Source of the DNA: Macrosoma leucophasiata
Taxonomy: Eukaryota; Arthropoda; Insecta; Lepidoptera; Hedylidae
DNA length: 64,000 nucleotides
Reading direction: 5' to 3'
Assembly (NCBI GenBank): GCA_036365455.1
Contig: JAWQUS010000032.1
Coordinates: 17,368,001 to 17,432,000, forward strand
The translations under genes were made by a program, and so were the position numbers. Position 1 is the stretch's first letter, and each line of letters opens with the position of its first letter. Positions 37,201 through 43,821 of the stretch are shown piece after piece. The notes under the pieces are model-generated. The model worked only from the letters and a program-made list of their open reading frames with translations, made no database searches and was not told the DNA's origin.

Positions 37201-37264
37201 CTGTCCTAAGCTGCAAATAACTGTGCCCAGATGTCCTGACGAATATTTCTTGTGCTGCACTTGA
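19254..37264 (+). CDS. Small secreted Cys-rich protein, three coding exons (gene span)
   Basis: Spliced coding exons are 19254-19261, 35723-35906 and 37007-37264, 450 nt in total (149 residues plus TGA). Donors GTAAGT and GTAACT and acceptors TTCCACAG and CGTTACAG join in matching phase. The N-terminus [19 protein letters not shown] is a typical signal peptide. The middle is Thr/Glu-rich ([18 protein letters not shown]), possibly O-glycosylated, then basic. The C-terminus has six cysteines, C-x-C-x5-C-x9-C-x6-C-C ([22 protein letters not shown]), suggesting three disulphides. I infer a secreted protein; the family and function are not known to me. An in-frame upstream ATG at 19218 would add 12 residues. 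Intron 1 is about 16.5 kb and repeat-filled. Intron 2 is 1.1 kb and carries MITE C and part of an A repeat. Confidence 0.8.
19716..20029 (-). mobile_element. tRNA-derived SINE, family 1, near full length
   Basis: Same limits and nearly the same sequence as 15943-16254 (TTCACGCCTGTAGTCCCCGA to CTAGGCTACCGAGGCAGTT). It lies in intron 1 of the secreted-protein gene. Confidence 0.85.
20770..21028 (-). repeat. Family E repeat
   Basis: Near-identical in reverse to 62768-63030 (CAACCTGAAAGGTCGTGTTT, AAACCTATATCAAACAAAAT, TTCCCGCCAAAACTCCC). A more distant relative lies at 61790-62060. No coding capacity or clear TIR is visible. Confidence 0.75.
21340..21550 (-). repeat. A-family repeat, left part of an interrupted copy
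   Basis: An old reversed A copy that continues at 21988-22070. The interruption is the TIR element at 21551-21987. Confidence 0.65.
21551..21987. mobile_element. CATAGAGCAAC TIR element containing an A repeat
   Basis: The ends are CATAGAGCAACTCCGG and CCGTGTTGCTCTATG. It is inserted in an A repeat, with CACTGAACA on the left and CACTCAACA on the right. It was later hit by a truncated reversed A repeat at about 21633-21800. Three insertion layers are therefore readable here. Confidence 0.75.
21633..21800 (-). repeat. A-family repeat nested in the TIR element
   Basis: Starts TTTTTTTTATGTAATGGAAG and stops at GGAAATTACAGGGCCG. It lies between CCTATAC and CGCCTAGATGTTTAAATG, which adjoin in the copy at 27972-28264. 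Confidence 0.8.
21988..22070 (-). repeat. A-family repeat, right part of an interrupted copy
   Basis: CAACACTAGCATTTAGCGGC to GAGCTCTACCACCATTAG completes the A copy that begins at 21340. Confidence 0.65.
22086..22412 (+). mobile_element. tRNA-derived SINE, family 1, full length
   Basis: AACTGCCTCAGTAGCGTAGT with GGTAGCAGGCC (A-box area), B box GGTTCGATTCCCGGG, and a tail of GATTACAGGCGTGAAGTTAC then repeated GTTAC. A good copy. Confidence 0.85.
22425..22504 (-). repeat. A-family repeat, left part, interrupted by a hAT MITE
   Basis: CTCCTGAGGTCTTAGATGTT to CATCTAACC; it continues at 22832 after the inserted element. Confidence 0.7.
22505..22831. mobile_element. hAT-type MITE with perfect 8-bp TSD
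   Basis: The ends are CAGTGATTCCCAAAGTGG and the inverse TTTGGGAACCTCTG. The flanks are ATCTAACC on both sides, a perfect 8-bp duplication inside an A repeat. The motif CAGTGATTCCCAAAGTGG recurs internally at 22672. No transposase is encoded. Confidence 0.85.
22832..22951 (-). repeat. A-family repeat, right part
   Basis: Begins with the second ATCTAACC of the hAT target duplication and ends AACTCTACCACCAGT. Confidence 0.7.
22962..23232 (+). repeat. A-family repeat, near full length
   Basis: GCTGGTGATAGAGCTCCAGT through CATAAAAAAAA, placed head to head with the preceding reversed copy. Confidence 0.85.
23500..23640 (-). repeat. Relic related to the 49553/57430 repeat
   Basis: AATATGAAGAAATGGTATGG, TTTATTTTCCCATAC and CATTATTTAATTCTGAGG match the reversed family at 57430-57676 with many changes. 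Confidence 0.45.
23793..23966 (+). mobile_element. Helitron-like unit
   Basis: AAGTCGGGTTTTCCTTCCTG and GACGCTATAACTCCAGAACG to CAGCTAGTC, the same unit as the triplet at 28612-29153. The 3' end has the CTAG terminus and a GC hairpin. Confidence 0.65.
24000..24290. repeat. Degraded interspersed repeat
   Basis: Contains TTTCTAGCTGTCACGGTTTA, GACAGACGGACAAACAGACAG and TAGGTACGGCCCGTA; related pieces are at 17500 and 4129. No coding frame remains. Confidence 0.4.
24566..24716. mobile_element. Harbinger-like palindromic MITE (family H)
   Basis: TACCCCCTTATTCATAAACG on the left and CGTTTATGAATAAGGGGG on the right form the inverted ends. It is flanked by TTA on both sides, the 3-bp target type of PIF/Harbinger transposons. 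Confidence 0.85.
25060..25200 (+). repeat. Family D repeat, truncated
   Basis: CCCATTATACGTCCCCCTGT to GGATTGGTGGAGATACGGGT and GGCCAACCCGC; only the first part of the unit is present. Confidence 0.65.
25201..25870. other. Stretch without recognised feature
   Basis: Two overlapping open frames near 25424-25724 have no recognised homologue and lie in intron 1. I see no splice or family support. Confidence 0.4.
25880..26185 (+). pseudogene. LINE (RTE-like) RT C-terminus, degraded
   Basis: [29 protein letters not shown], stop, [27 protein letters not shown] and [12 protein letters not shown]. It matches the relic at 12007-12690 and has one in-frame TAA. It is cut at the 5' end just upstream of KKGML. 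Confidence 0.8.
26190..27180. other. Stretch without recognised feature
   Basis: No gene supported. 26310-26540 has an LTR-like look (TATAAG, then TTTATTAAGG) but no partner LTR or terminal inverted dinucleotide. Confidence 0.35.
27180..27440 (-). mobile_element. SINE family 1, highly diverged
   Basis: GGTCACGCCTATATTCCCCA on one end and GATCGAACCCAGG with GCAGTGGTAGCAGGCCACT on the other keep the order of family 1; the middle is rearranged, including an inverted TGGTGTACCATTTATC/ATGGTACACCA pair. Confidence 0.5.
27535..27672 (+). repeat. A-family repeat, partial
   Basis: CAGCACTATCGTGTTCCA jumps to AATGGTAACGCATCTGCATT and ends GCTTGTTTGCCGTCATTACATAAAAAA, with an internal deletion. Confidence 0.65.
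27972..28264. mobile_element. CATAGAGCAAC TIR element with perfect 8-bp TSD
   Basis: Bounded by CATAGAGCAACACCGG and GTGGCCCGTGTTGCTCTATG and flanked by AACACGTC on both sides (27964-27971 and 28265-28272). The best-defined copy of the family. No coding capacity. Confidence 0.9.
28612..29153 (+). mobile_element. Three tandem Helitron-like units
   Basis: Units at about 28612-28794, 28795-28979 and 28980-29152, each from TATAAAA(A/T)TA.GTCGG to CAGCTAGT or CTGCTAGT. Head-to-tail arrays with identical ends are known for Helitrons inserting beside their own termini. The units differ from each other by point changes. Confidence 0.7.
29300..29347 (-). repeat. A-family repeat, 5' fragment
   Basis: CGCTCGCTAGCTCCGTCACT and GCTCTACCACCAGTAAAAA only. 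Confidence 0.6.
29697..30060 (+). mobile_element. Possible solo LTR
   Basis: Starts TGTCGGAGTGGAACCTG, has a TATA-like GGGTTTATAAAGGC near 29865 and a CAGTCAGTCA-rich leader, which together resemble insect LTR promoters. No second LTR, primer-binding site or target duplication was found, so this is tentative. Confidence 0.3.
30705..30824 (+). pseudogene. hAT transposase C-terminal dimerisation relic
   Basis: Reads [18 protein letters not shown], then [19 protein letters not shown] and a stop. The [10 protein letters not shown] core is the signature of the hAT C-terminal domain. The rest of the transposase, including its DDE residues, is missing, so the element is non-autonomous. Confidence 0.75.
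30925..31640 (+). pseudogene. Non-LTR (CR1/Jockey-like) RT C-terminal fragment
   Basis: Broken frames give [75 protein letters not shown] and GLANVHRRR, then a stop and a short tail ending in ACATAAAAAAA. This order is typical of the region after the RT domain in many lepidopteran LINEs. Several frameshifts are present. It is 5' truncated and sits inside the hAT-like element. Confidence 0.8.
32034..32156 (+). repeat. A-family repeat, 3' part
   Basis: Begins exactly at the right end of the hAT-like element with CTCAGGAGTGATAACGCATC and ends CATAACATAAAAAAA. Confidence 0.75.
32276..32541 (+). repeat. A-family repeat, diverged
   Basis: GATGGTGGAGCTCGTGGGGG to TGCTTGTTTGCCACTTCATG and ACATAAAAA, with several indels. 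Confidence 0.7.
32594..32769. mobile_element. Short TIR element (CAGTATGGAAAC)
   Basis: CAGTATGGAAACTACGT with AAAACGTTGAAACGG on the left pairs with CCGTTTTGAACGTTTT and ACGTAGTTTCCATACTG on the right, inverted ends of about 35 bp with few mismatches. The flanks do not show a clear duplication. Confidence 0.65.
33168..33541 (-). repeat. A-family fragments with unrelated insert
   Basis: Two 3' fragments (33168-33218 and 33228-33260) and a 5' fragment (33465-33541: GCTGAACATTAGTATTAAGC to CTGCCACCAGT) surround an AT-rich piece. Confidence 0.55.
33548..33905 (+). repeat. Family D repeat, longest copy
   Basis: CGCAACCCAATATGCGTCCC to AGCCGCGGGGCCATGCGCGC. It supplies the uninterrupted order used to read the split copy at 9028-9640. 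Confidence 0.75.
33906..34639. other. AT-rich non-coding stretch
   Basis: No coding or repeat signal that I can support. Confidence 0.5.
34640..34894 (-). repeat. Family G repeat
   Basis: AGAATGGACACTTCGACGTC, TGTACGTGCTACGCACAC and GACTGATTGATG-type blocks match 41100-41350 in reverse, and shorter pieces at 49440, 53740 and 55036. Confidence 0.6.
34895..35050 (+). repeat. A-family repeat, old partial copy
   Basis: GAGACATAACAACTAAGG to ACATGCTTGTTGGCCAAG; diverged 3' half. Confidence 0.55.
35051..35326 (-). repeat. A-family repeat, near full length
   Basis: TTATGTAATGGAAGTGGCAA to GAGCTCCGTCACTGGAGCTC and TACC; close to consensus. Confidence 0.85.
35380..35645 (+). mobile_element. SINE family 1, 5' truncated
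   Basis: Starts within the B-box area (GATTCCCGGGTTTGATTCCC) and runs to TACAGGCGTGAAGTTACGT. The tRNA A-box part is missing. It ends about 80 bp before exon 2 of the secreted-protein gene. Confidence 0.8.
35723..35906 (+). CDS. Secreted protein, exon 2
   Basis: Acceptor TTCCACAG and donor GAG|GTAACT. It encodes the hydrophobic core of the signal peptide ([14 protein letters not shown]), the probable cleavage region after GAP, then a Ser/Thr/Glu-rich stretch ending ETTTE. Enters in phase 2 and leaves in phase 0. Confidence 0.8.
35940..36138. mobile_element. Palindromic MITE, family C
   Basis: AATGCACATCGACCTCAGAA to CGTTATCTCTGCTGCAC with the central CAAGTTTTGATCAATACCGG. It lies in intron 2 of the secreted-protein gene. 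Confidence 0.7.
36312..36420 (-). repeat. A-family repeat, 5' half
   Basis: GAACACTATAGTGTCGAACA to TTGGAACTCTACCACCAG; diverged. Confidence 0.6.
36668..36862 (-). repeat. Family F repeat (LINE 3'-like)
   Basis: AAATTCAAAATTCAAATCAT and AAGGACACTTTTGCATTGTC through AAATCTGTTCGTCATG. In reverse it matches 44045-44360 and 54700-55035. The AATTCAAA edge looks like a LINE tail. Confidence 0.6.
37007..37264 (+). CDS. Secreted protein, exon 3 (C-terminal Cys domain)
   Basis: Acceptor CGTTACAG at 36999-37006; stop TGA 37262-37264. It encodes [13 protein letters not shown], a basic linker ([17 protein letters not shown]) and the six-Cys domain. Eighty-five residues, phase 0. Confidence 0.85.
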   Translation, partial: TEPTTEVTEAVTEIQTTTAAYKPSRRFYSKLSYFKKPYQSPAKNLIERNGKRKFKSRCRCEKIWNCPKLQITVPRCPDEYFLCCT

Positions 37265-37418
37265 AATACTGACTGACATGTGTAGTAGGGGGAATTGAAT
37301 CAGACTGAGTTGAGAATTGAAGGCAGTTTTCTAAAAAGTGTTATCTAAGCATGTTATTTCCAAACGCTGTCGTTCAATTGTATATCGTAAAATAAGATCA
37401 CTTCTTCTTCTTTTAATA

Positions 37419-37641
37419 TACTTGCCGCTAAATGGTAGTGTTTAACACTATCGTGTTCCGGTCAGGTGATAAAGTACGACCCTGTAATTTCCGGCACAGA
37501 GGCATAACACCATACGCCTCAGGAGTGGTAACGCATCTGCATTTTGATCTTTGGTCTTTGTGTGGGTGTCTATAGGCTACAGTCATCACTTAACATCAAT
37601 GTGAACTGCATGCTTGTTTGCCACTTCCATTACATAAAAAA
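37419..37641 (+). repeat. A-family repeat, lacking 5' end
   Basis: AATATACTTGCCGCTAAATG to CACTTCCATTACATAAAAAA. Confidence 0.8.
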
Positions 37642-38224
37642 GGGAGAGATGCAATATTTCAATTGAACTTAAATAGGTGTTGAAAAAGTAAAAAAATACA
37701 TTACGTGGCATATGCATACTAATTATCTACATATTTCTTTATATAAAGTAAAAAAAAAATATTCTCTACGACAGTAATCAATAACCATAAATAATTAAGT
37801 AATTACTTAACTATAGATAACTCCACCGACTTGGGACATAATTATATGCAATAATAATTAATTATTTACATCTTCAATTTATAGTTTACTACCGATCCGA
37901 TAGTTTACTACCGTGAAATGTTATCCTATGTGTTACAGCCATATTATAATGTATTTATTCTACCTGTGTATAAAATTTCATTTAAAATCCGTCAAGCCGC
38001 TTTAGCGTGATTGAGGAACAAACATGCAAACATCTTTCATCTATCATAGCAATCATATAAAGTACGATTGTATATATCTATATAATAGAGTATTTTTTTA
38101 AGATTATTAAATAATATTAAACTTTTACATGATTATTATCATTTCACATTTTCCACACTATTACGCCTAGAGATCTTGCAATGCAATAAAAATGTGAAGG
38201 TAAAATATGACACATCAGACGTGG
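37642..38224. other. AT-rich non-coding stretch
   Basis: Includes a Helitron-like scrap at 37970-38035 (AAAATCCGTCAAGCC, GCGTGATTGAGGAACAAACAT). No gene. Confidence 0.45.
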
Positions 38225-38299
38225 ACTCCGGTAGCTCAGTTGGGAAGAGCGACTGGACTAGATTCCCAGTGGTCGCGAGTACGAGTCTCGCCTGAAGTC
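38225..38299 (+). tRNA. tRNA-like sequence, probably pseudogene or SINE head
   Basis: 75 nt with an A-box-like TAGCTCAGTTGG, a D-arm ending AGAGC, an anticodon arm CTGGA/CCCAG around a 7-nt loop (central AGA), and a T-arm GCGAG/CTCGC around TACGAGT. The acceptor stem ACTCCGG/CTGAAGT has one mismatch and one wobble. TTTTTTT follows at once, a Pol III stop. The B box deviates (TACGAGT rather than TTCGAGT) and the Ser-type long variable arm is missing, so a functional tRNA is doubtful. Confidence 0.4.
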
Positions 38300-39044
38300 A
38301 TTTTTTTCAAATCGCACATCTAAACCTTTGGTTATTTAAACAGATCATCACTGGAGAGAGTGTCACTACCAAACGGGTGGCACCCGGTGCTGGCGGCCCC
38401 CTCGCCCCCACCCCATAGCTTACGCCACGCACACGGAAGCGCTTTTACATTTTGGCGTACACTGGATAATCAGTTCACAATGAAACAAAAATGTTACAAA
38501 AATCCTTTATTGGCACGTTACATTGATACTTTAAAAATGAATATGAAACATCTCACCGATCCTTATTCTATATCTGGAGCGCTTTTTACCTTGAGACTTG
38601 AAAAATATTTGAAACACAAAATCATTAGTATTTTAGCCCTTCAAGGCACATAAGCGGTTATCTAAACCCGTCAAGGAACGTGATCCCGCTAACGGCTATG
38701 GAACAATTATTGAAAATCAATTGTCATATTTGCTCATGTATTTACAGGTTAACATTTACCAAATTAATGCATAACACTACGATTTATTTAATTTCTTTTA
38801 GTTGTTCTATTGTTGTCTTTCTTTTTTTTGTGTACCATAAGAGTGGGTTCGGTGATGCTTTAGATGCATAAGACCCGACAGATGTGGCGTTACGATTGAG
38901 TGGAACAACTTCTAGTGTGGCCACTACTCTATTTTTTCTCATTGGAGTTACCAGGTTAGCTTATTTACTCGACAAATTATTCAAACTAAGGCTGAGCCGC
39001 AGCATCATATTTGTTAAAGTATAAGTAACATTTTACAAACTTCT
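38300..39044. other. Non-coding stretch
   Basis: A 97-codon open frame at 38360-38653 has no recognised domain and no splice support; I do not call it a gene. Confidence 0.4.
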
Positions 39045-39520
39045 CTTACAGGTTTGGTTGCACCAAGATATTTATTAGTTAATATGGAATGAAAGTGGCA
39101 AACAAGCATGCAGTTCACATTGATGTTAAGTGATGACTGCAGCCTATAGACATCCATACAAAGACCAAGGTCAAAGCGCAGATGCGTTACCACTCCTGAG
39201 GCCTAAGGTGTTACGCCTCTGTGCCGGCAATTACAGGGCCGTCGTTACCACCTGACCGGAACACGATGGTGGTGAACACTACCATTTAGCGGCATGTATA
39301 TTAGGTAATGCTGTAGTGCCTACGCCCGCGAGCTCCGTCACTGCAGCTCTACCACCAGTAAAAATTTACATCCTTCTCTAAGGCTGGGTTGCACCAAGAT
39401 ATTTGTTAAAGTTAACATTTCACATCCCTCTCCAACTTTAACAGATTTCTTTAAGTTAGAGAAGGATGTGAAATGCTACAATAACTTTACCTTTAACAAA
39501 TATCTGGGTGCAACCCGGTA
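39045..39520. repeat. Family H2 inverted repeat, split by an A repeat
   Basis: GTTTGGTTGCACCAAGATAT appears at 39053 and again at 39389, and its inverse (AAATATCTGGGTGCAACCCG) at 39499. The stretch GAGAAGGATGTGAAATG recurs at 39458 and 40080. The A repeat at 39078-39363 interrupts the unit. Confidence 0.55.
39078..39363 (-). repeat. A-family repeat, near full length
   Basis: TATGGAATGAAAGTGGCAAA to ACTGCAGCTCTACCACCAGT. Confidence 0.85.
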
Positions 39521-39530
39521 TAACTGCAGC

Positions 39531-40070
39531 AAAGGAGATGTTGCGAGCTCGGCTCTGGTTCGTACACTACCTCAAAAAATGGGTAAATTAAAGAAGAATC
39601 CGAAAAAAATACAATTAATTTATTCAAGAATATATCTTAGAGTTACAACCACATTTAATTCAAACGATTTTATCATTTTCAACCATGTTCAACATGGCGC
39701 AGCCTACGCTTGGGATAATACCTATGTAGATAAAACAAAACTTATGCTATCTGAATCTTACTAGTGCATCACATATTAACAAAAAAACGATGTATCGAAT
39801 CGATCAATTTAAAGAAGTTCCGATGAATTTCTTTAAATTGGAAATCGATTAGTATCGATTATTAGTGGAATTTGTCAAAATTACATCGCCCGCCATATTC
39901 GCCATGTTGGTTTTGAGTTGAAATTCTAACTGCAAATAATGTTTTGTAACTGCAAACAAAGCTATATAAGTGAAAATATGCAGTAAACGTTTTTATATTG
40001 ATTTTGCCTGTTAATGATATTGTGTACAATACATGGCCGGAGGTCCATACATTTTTGCAACATCTCCTTT
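39531..40070. mobile_element. Non-autonomous TIR element, AAAGGAGATGTTGC type
   Basis: Ends identical to the copy at 6281-6754 (AAAGGAGATGTTGCGAGCTC and TTGCAACATCTCCTTT). The interior is shared but carries indels near 39700-39880. It lies within family H2 sequence. Confidence 0.7.
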
Positions 40071-40130
40071 GTTAAAGTTAGAGAAGGATGTGAAATGTTA
40101 CAATAACTTTAACTGTAATAAATGGTGAAA

Positions 40131-41095
40131 TCCGCCCTCAGACTCCTACATACTCACGTTCGTCTAAATTGTTTTTCTATTTTGTTTTTTTTTTGTTTAC
40201 TGCACCTGTTTATTGTACGTATTCATGCCATGTATGATGAGGAAAACCCTGCAGCCTGTAACACAGCCATGCTAGCACAGGCTACAGGGCTTCTCGGAAT
40301 TTTTGTGCCACTGAAGTACAAAAAAAAAAACTTGGTGCAAACGAACCTAAATTTTGGATTTTAATTTATTTTTTCTCAACCTCAGATTCAGCATTGCAGA
40401 TATTAAACAAGGCCTTACACACAAATAATACAATAGCAAGGCCCTAGGCCGAATTAAGAAGACAAAAATTGTTTTTTTTTTTTTAACCAAATTGGCAGAT
40501 CATATTTTTTTGATTTCTAACCTACGAGACTACGTCTTTATTTAACATAGACTTATATACATTATAAATTCGAATATAGAAAGAAATAAAAGAATACAGT
40601 TTCGAGAGATGAAAATAGGTAAAGTATGAATACGAATTAATTTATGTTTATTTTGTTACTATTGGTACCTAATCATACCGTACCTACCTTATTTATATTG
40701 TGAGTATATAATAAAACTAACTCCTTCTAAAAATAATCGAAAATTTCATGACATTTTGGCTTTATTTACTTCTAACTAGATAATACTGTATTTTGACATA
40801 CAAAAATTCAATAAATCTAGTTAATTTACGCACGCATATTATGAAATAGACGACTATTTTAAGGTAAAGCCAATTTCGTATATTCAATAATAAAAATCAT
40901 ATAATTTTCTACGTCATTAAATAATACACATACATTTTTTTTCAAACTAACAAAATAAGATAAACTATAATAATATGAATAACAAAAAAAATGTTCATAC
41001 TTATTTTATATAGATGACATGCCGATATTTTGCCAGGCTTTGATTATTCAATGGCGTTGATTTACAGCATCGACCATAATATATGGTCAATGATT
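40131..41095. other. AT-rich non-coding stretch
   Basis: No supported feature. A short inverted pair CCTGCAGCCTGTAAC/GCTACAGGG near 40250-40290. Confidence 0.45.
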
Positions 41096-41099
41096 TACA

Positions 41100-41350
41100 G
41101 AGGGTCCATGATAAGAGTGAACACACATTTATCCAAACCGAAGGCACACCGCGGACACTCCGCCAAAATTCCATACAAACGCTAAGGTAATTTGGTCTCT
41201 ATTACACAGACATCAATCAGTGACGTGCACTTGTGTGCGTAGCACGTAGAAAATACCAACCGTCGCCCATGAGGGGACGAGGTTGGGTGATGCGGCGAAT
41301 TCGGACGGGACGTCGAAGTGTCCATTCTATACGCAGTATTATTACATATT
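41100..41350 (+). repeat. Family G repeat, near full length
   Basis: CCGCGGACACTCCGCCAAAA, CACAGACATCAATCAGTGAC and GACGTCGAAGTGTCCATTCT; inverse of 34640-34894. Confidence 0.6.
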
Positions 41351-42150
41351 CTCTGTCTGAACCATAAAGCCTACATGAACTCGGATGACGTCATCAAATT
41401 CGGCGCGGTGGATTCGACCGATGCGCTCGCATTCTATCGAAACGCGGACAAAAGAGCAATTCGCAAGTCCTATTTCTTCATTGTTTTCTTCGACGCGGTC
41501 GATTCTTTCGGTGCGGATATGTGCTAAGAGTTCTTGACTTTGATTCGTTCAGCGCGTTTGGCTCGAATAAGTGTGCCTTCACCTTTGGTAGCACTTTTCG
41601 GATACACAGTTAAATAATTAAATGTATTTATCATTTAGGCTTACTCACATCCAGTAAAATCCAGACTAAAATTATATAATTGCAGCAAATCAAATCATAA
41701 ATGCCAATGTATGCTACCTTTATAATTATAATGAGATCATATCTCCTTTGATTTTTTATAATAAGAAATAAAGCGCATTCAATTTTTTAATCAAAAAGAA
41801 ATAGGCCTTCGCAGAACGGCAAACAGATTTAATTGTAGCAACTTTAAAAACTTTTCTTTTGTGTATCATTCACTACAAACAAAACAAGCAATTAAATTAT
41901 TTTTAGTTATTTAAGATAAAATCAAATTTAAGCGGTCTGGTCAATTAAACTAATTAATATTTAAACGAAAGCTATGATTAATCGCATTAAAATTTTTAAC
42001 ACGTCCAATATTTTAAATTAGTGAACACTCGCCGCGACCTGCGCGGACGCAACTCAGTCATATAATTTTGTTACTACCTACATTGTGACGTAATCAAAAA
42101 GCATAACTTATATATTCACAATAATAGTCACCATTATTTACCCTAGGAAG
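41351..42150. other. Non-coding stretch
   Basis: 41370-41530 has internal ATTCGACCGATGCGCTCGCA/GATTCTTTCGGTGCGGATA near-repeats. No gene or transposon signature. Confidence 0.4.
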
Positions 42151-42350
42151 GAGATTTCCGGCTTATATCGGGTCTTTAGAGCGTTATCTCTTTCGCACCT
42201 CTCCTATGTTACGTTTGTCGACTATTTTGATCAAGTTTTGACCAATACCGGACTATCAGTGGTTACGTAGGCAGTGTGCAGCAGAGATAACGCTCTACAA
42301 AGTCAAAACAAGACGATTGCCTCTTTCGTAGGCTCGATGTACAATACTTC
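42151..42350. mobile_element. Palindromic MITE, family C
   Basis: AGAGCGTTATCTCTTTCGCA on one arm and AGCAGAGATAACGCTCTACA on the other, with AAGTTTTGACCAATACCGGA centrally; ends in GTAGGCTCGATGTAC. Most intact family C copy. Confidence 0.7.
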
Positions 42351-42565
42351 TTGTTGGGTCCAGTAGATTTTGATAGTAATAATATATTATTATATTTTCA
42401 AAATAGTTAACTTTGTCTATATAAGTTAGCGCAGTCTTTAGTACGTCGTATAACTCAGTATATTTGTGCATATTTAATGCTAACACATTAATGTTAATCC
42501 TTAAAAATGATTTGTGGTGTTACTTAGGGAAGGCCCTTTAAATCTTTTTTCTTTTTTTTAACATA

Positions 42566-42790
42566 GGGGCCGTTCATAAAACATAGACAAAATGTGACAG
42601 GGGGGACGGGGGTCCCAGGCAACGTGACGTTCGTAGAAAATAAAATATCATATTCAGCCCCCCTCTCCCTGAATATGATATTGTATTTTTAACTAAAATT
42701 AGTCGAACGAAATAATAATTTAAAATGTTTTGATGAACTACGAACGTCACATTACCTAGGACCTCCGTCCCCTCTTGTCACATTTTGTCA
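42566..42790. mobile_element. Palindromic foldback element
   Basis: AAAATGTGACAGGGGGGACG and AACGTGACGTTCGTAG on the left pair with CTACGAACGTCACATTACCT and CCCCTCTTGTCACATTTTGT on the right. Centre: ATATCATATTCAGCCC/CTGAATATGATAT. No target duplication was resolved. Confidence 0.65.
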
Positions 42791-43153
42791 CTAGTTAGTT
42801 AGTAATGTTAGACTAATACCCATATTCTAAGACATTACTCGAAACATTCCTTGACTCACACTCAGCTGAGGACACTTTATGAGGACGCCTCGAAATCCAT
42901 ATTCTTAGTTGTATTTTGACAGCAACTCATGTGTACGGATTATCATATAGATAATTCACAGTCCTGAAAATCCATTTTTATAGAAAAATATGGGTTTAAA
43001 TTATATTTCCGAACAGTTTCCGAAAAACTTATTGAGCGCAATAATATGGCGTAAATGTCTCCTCAAACGGAGGCAGAATGTCGAGTTGATGTTATTAGTT
43101 ACAACTAAGAATACCAATTCCATTGAGTGAGGTTGATTTTTGAGGTTACGACT

Positions 43154-43296
43154 TACCCCCTTATTCATAAACGTTACGTTTTAGCTATAGAATGCTTTGT
43201 CTTTGTCAGTTGCATTGTCAAATGTGCAGGATAGAAAAAGACAAAGGAGAGATTAGCAACACTTTAGCTAAAATACGTTTATGAATAAGGGGGTTA
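43154..43296. mobile_element. Harbinger-like palindromic MITE (family H)
   Basis: TTACCCCCTTATTCATAAACG to CGTTTATGAATAAGGGGGTTA with TTA at both edges. Just downstream of the TRAFD1 3' end. Confidence 0.85.
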
Positions 43297-43689
43297 GAAT
43301 ATGGGTGTTAGTTTTCCTGGCGTAATATTCTTAGGGGGGGGGGTCACATAGAGTGTGACACAGCGTGATAATAGAGGGAGAGGGAGGTCAGAAAAAGGTT
43401 TTTTAGCGTGACGTTTTTTACGTTCAACATTCCGATGGCCGCTACGCGTAGCATGCTCGGATTACTCAATACATTTCCATACATTTGTTTTGGTCGCTGT
43501 TTAAAGCTACGACACTAGATTCTTCACGCTCTTTTATGTAAGACTAGGGTGAGCAGGTGATGATGTGATGAGATTATTGTCGTTAATTCAGATTATTGTA
43601 GATATTCTGAGCTTCACTCCAACCGAAGATCTTGAGACTGTATGGACAAGTAAATATTTTTAATAATACATAATAATTAAAAAGGTAAA

Positions 43690-43695
43690 TTTATT
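43690..43695 (-). terminator. Poly(A) signal of TRAFD1
   Basis: AATAAA on the minus strand, about 85 bases past the TGA at 43780-43782. Confidence 0.6.
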
Positions 43696-43779
43696 GCCTA
43701 ACAATAATACGGATGATGACTACAAATACAATACAATGTAGTAGAATATAATACCTAAATATATAAAGCACCGTTACTC

Positions 43780-43821
43780 TCAGTCAGGAAACAGCAGATT
43801 GGCATCTCGCCCGCAGCGTTC
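43780..43821 (-). CDS. TRAFD1: TRAFD1 exon 12 (last)
   Basis: Acceptor ATATTTCAG, then [13 protein letters not shown] and TGA. Its first Cys is the fourth zinc ligand of the second CEFC finger (HQ|ERC). The ending matches the gene's minus-strand poly(A) signal downstream. Confidence 0.8.
   Translation of the reverse strand, partial: ERCGRDANLLFPD

Noticed and set aside
38360..38653. 97-codon plus-strand frame
   Set aside because: No domain, no splice support, ordinary for random AT-rich DNA of this size.
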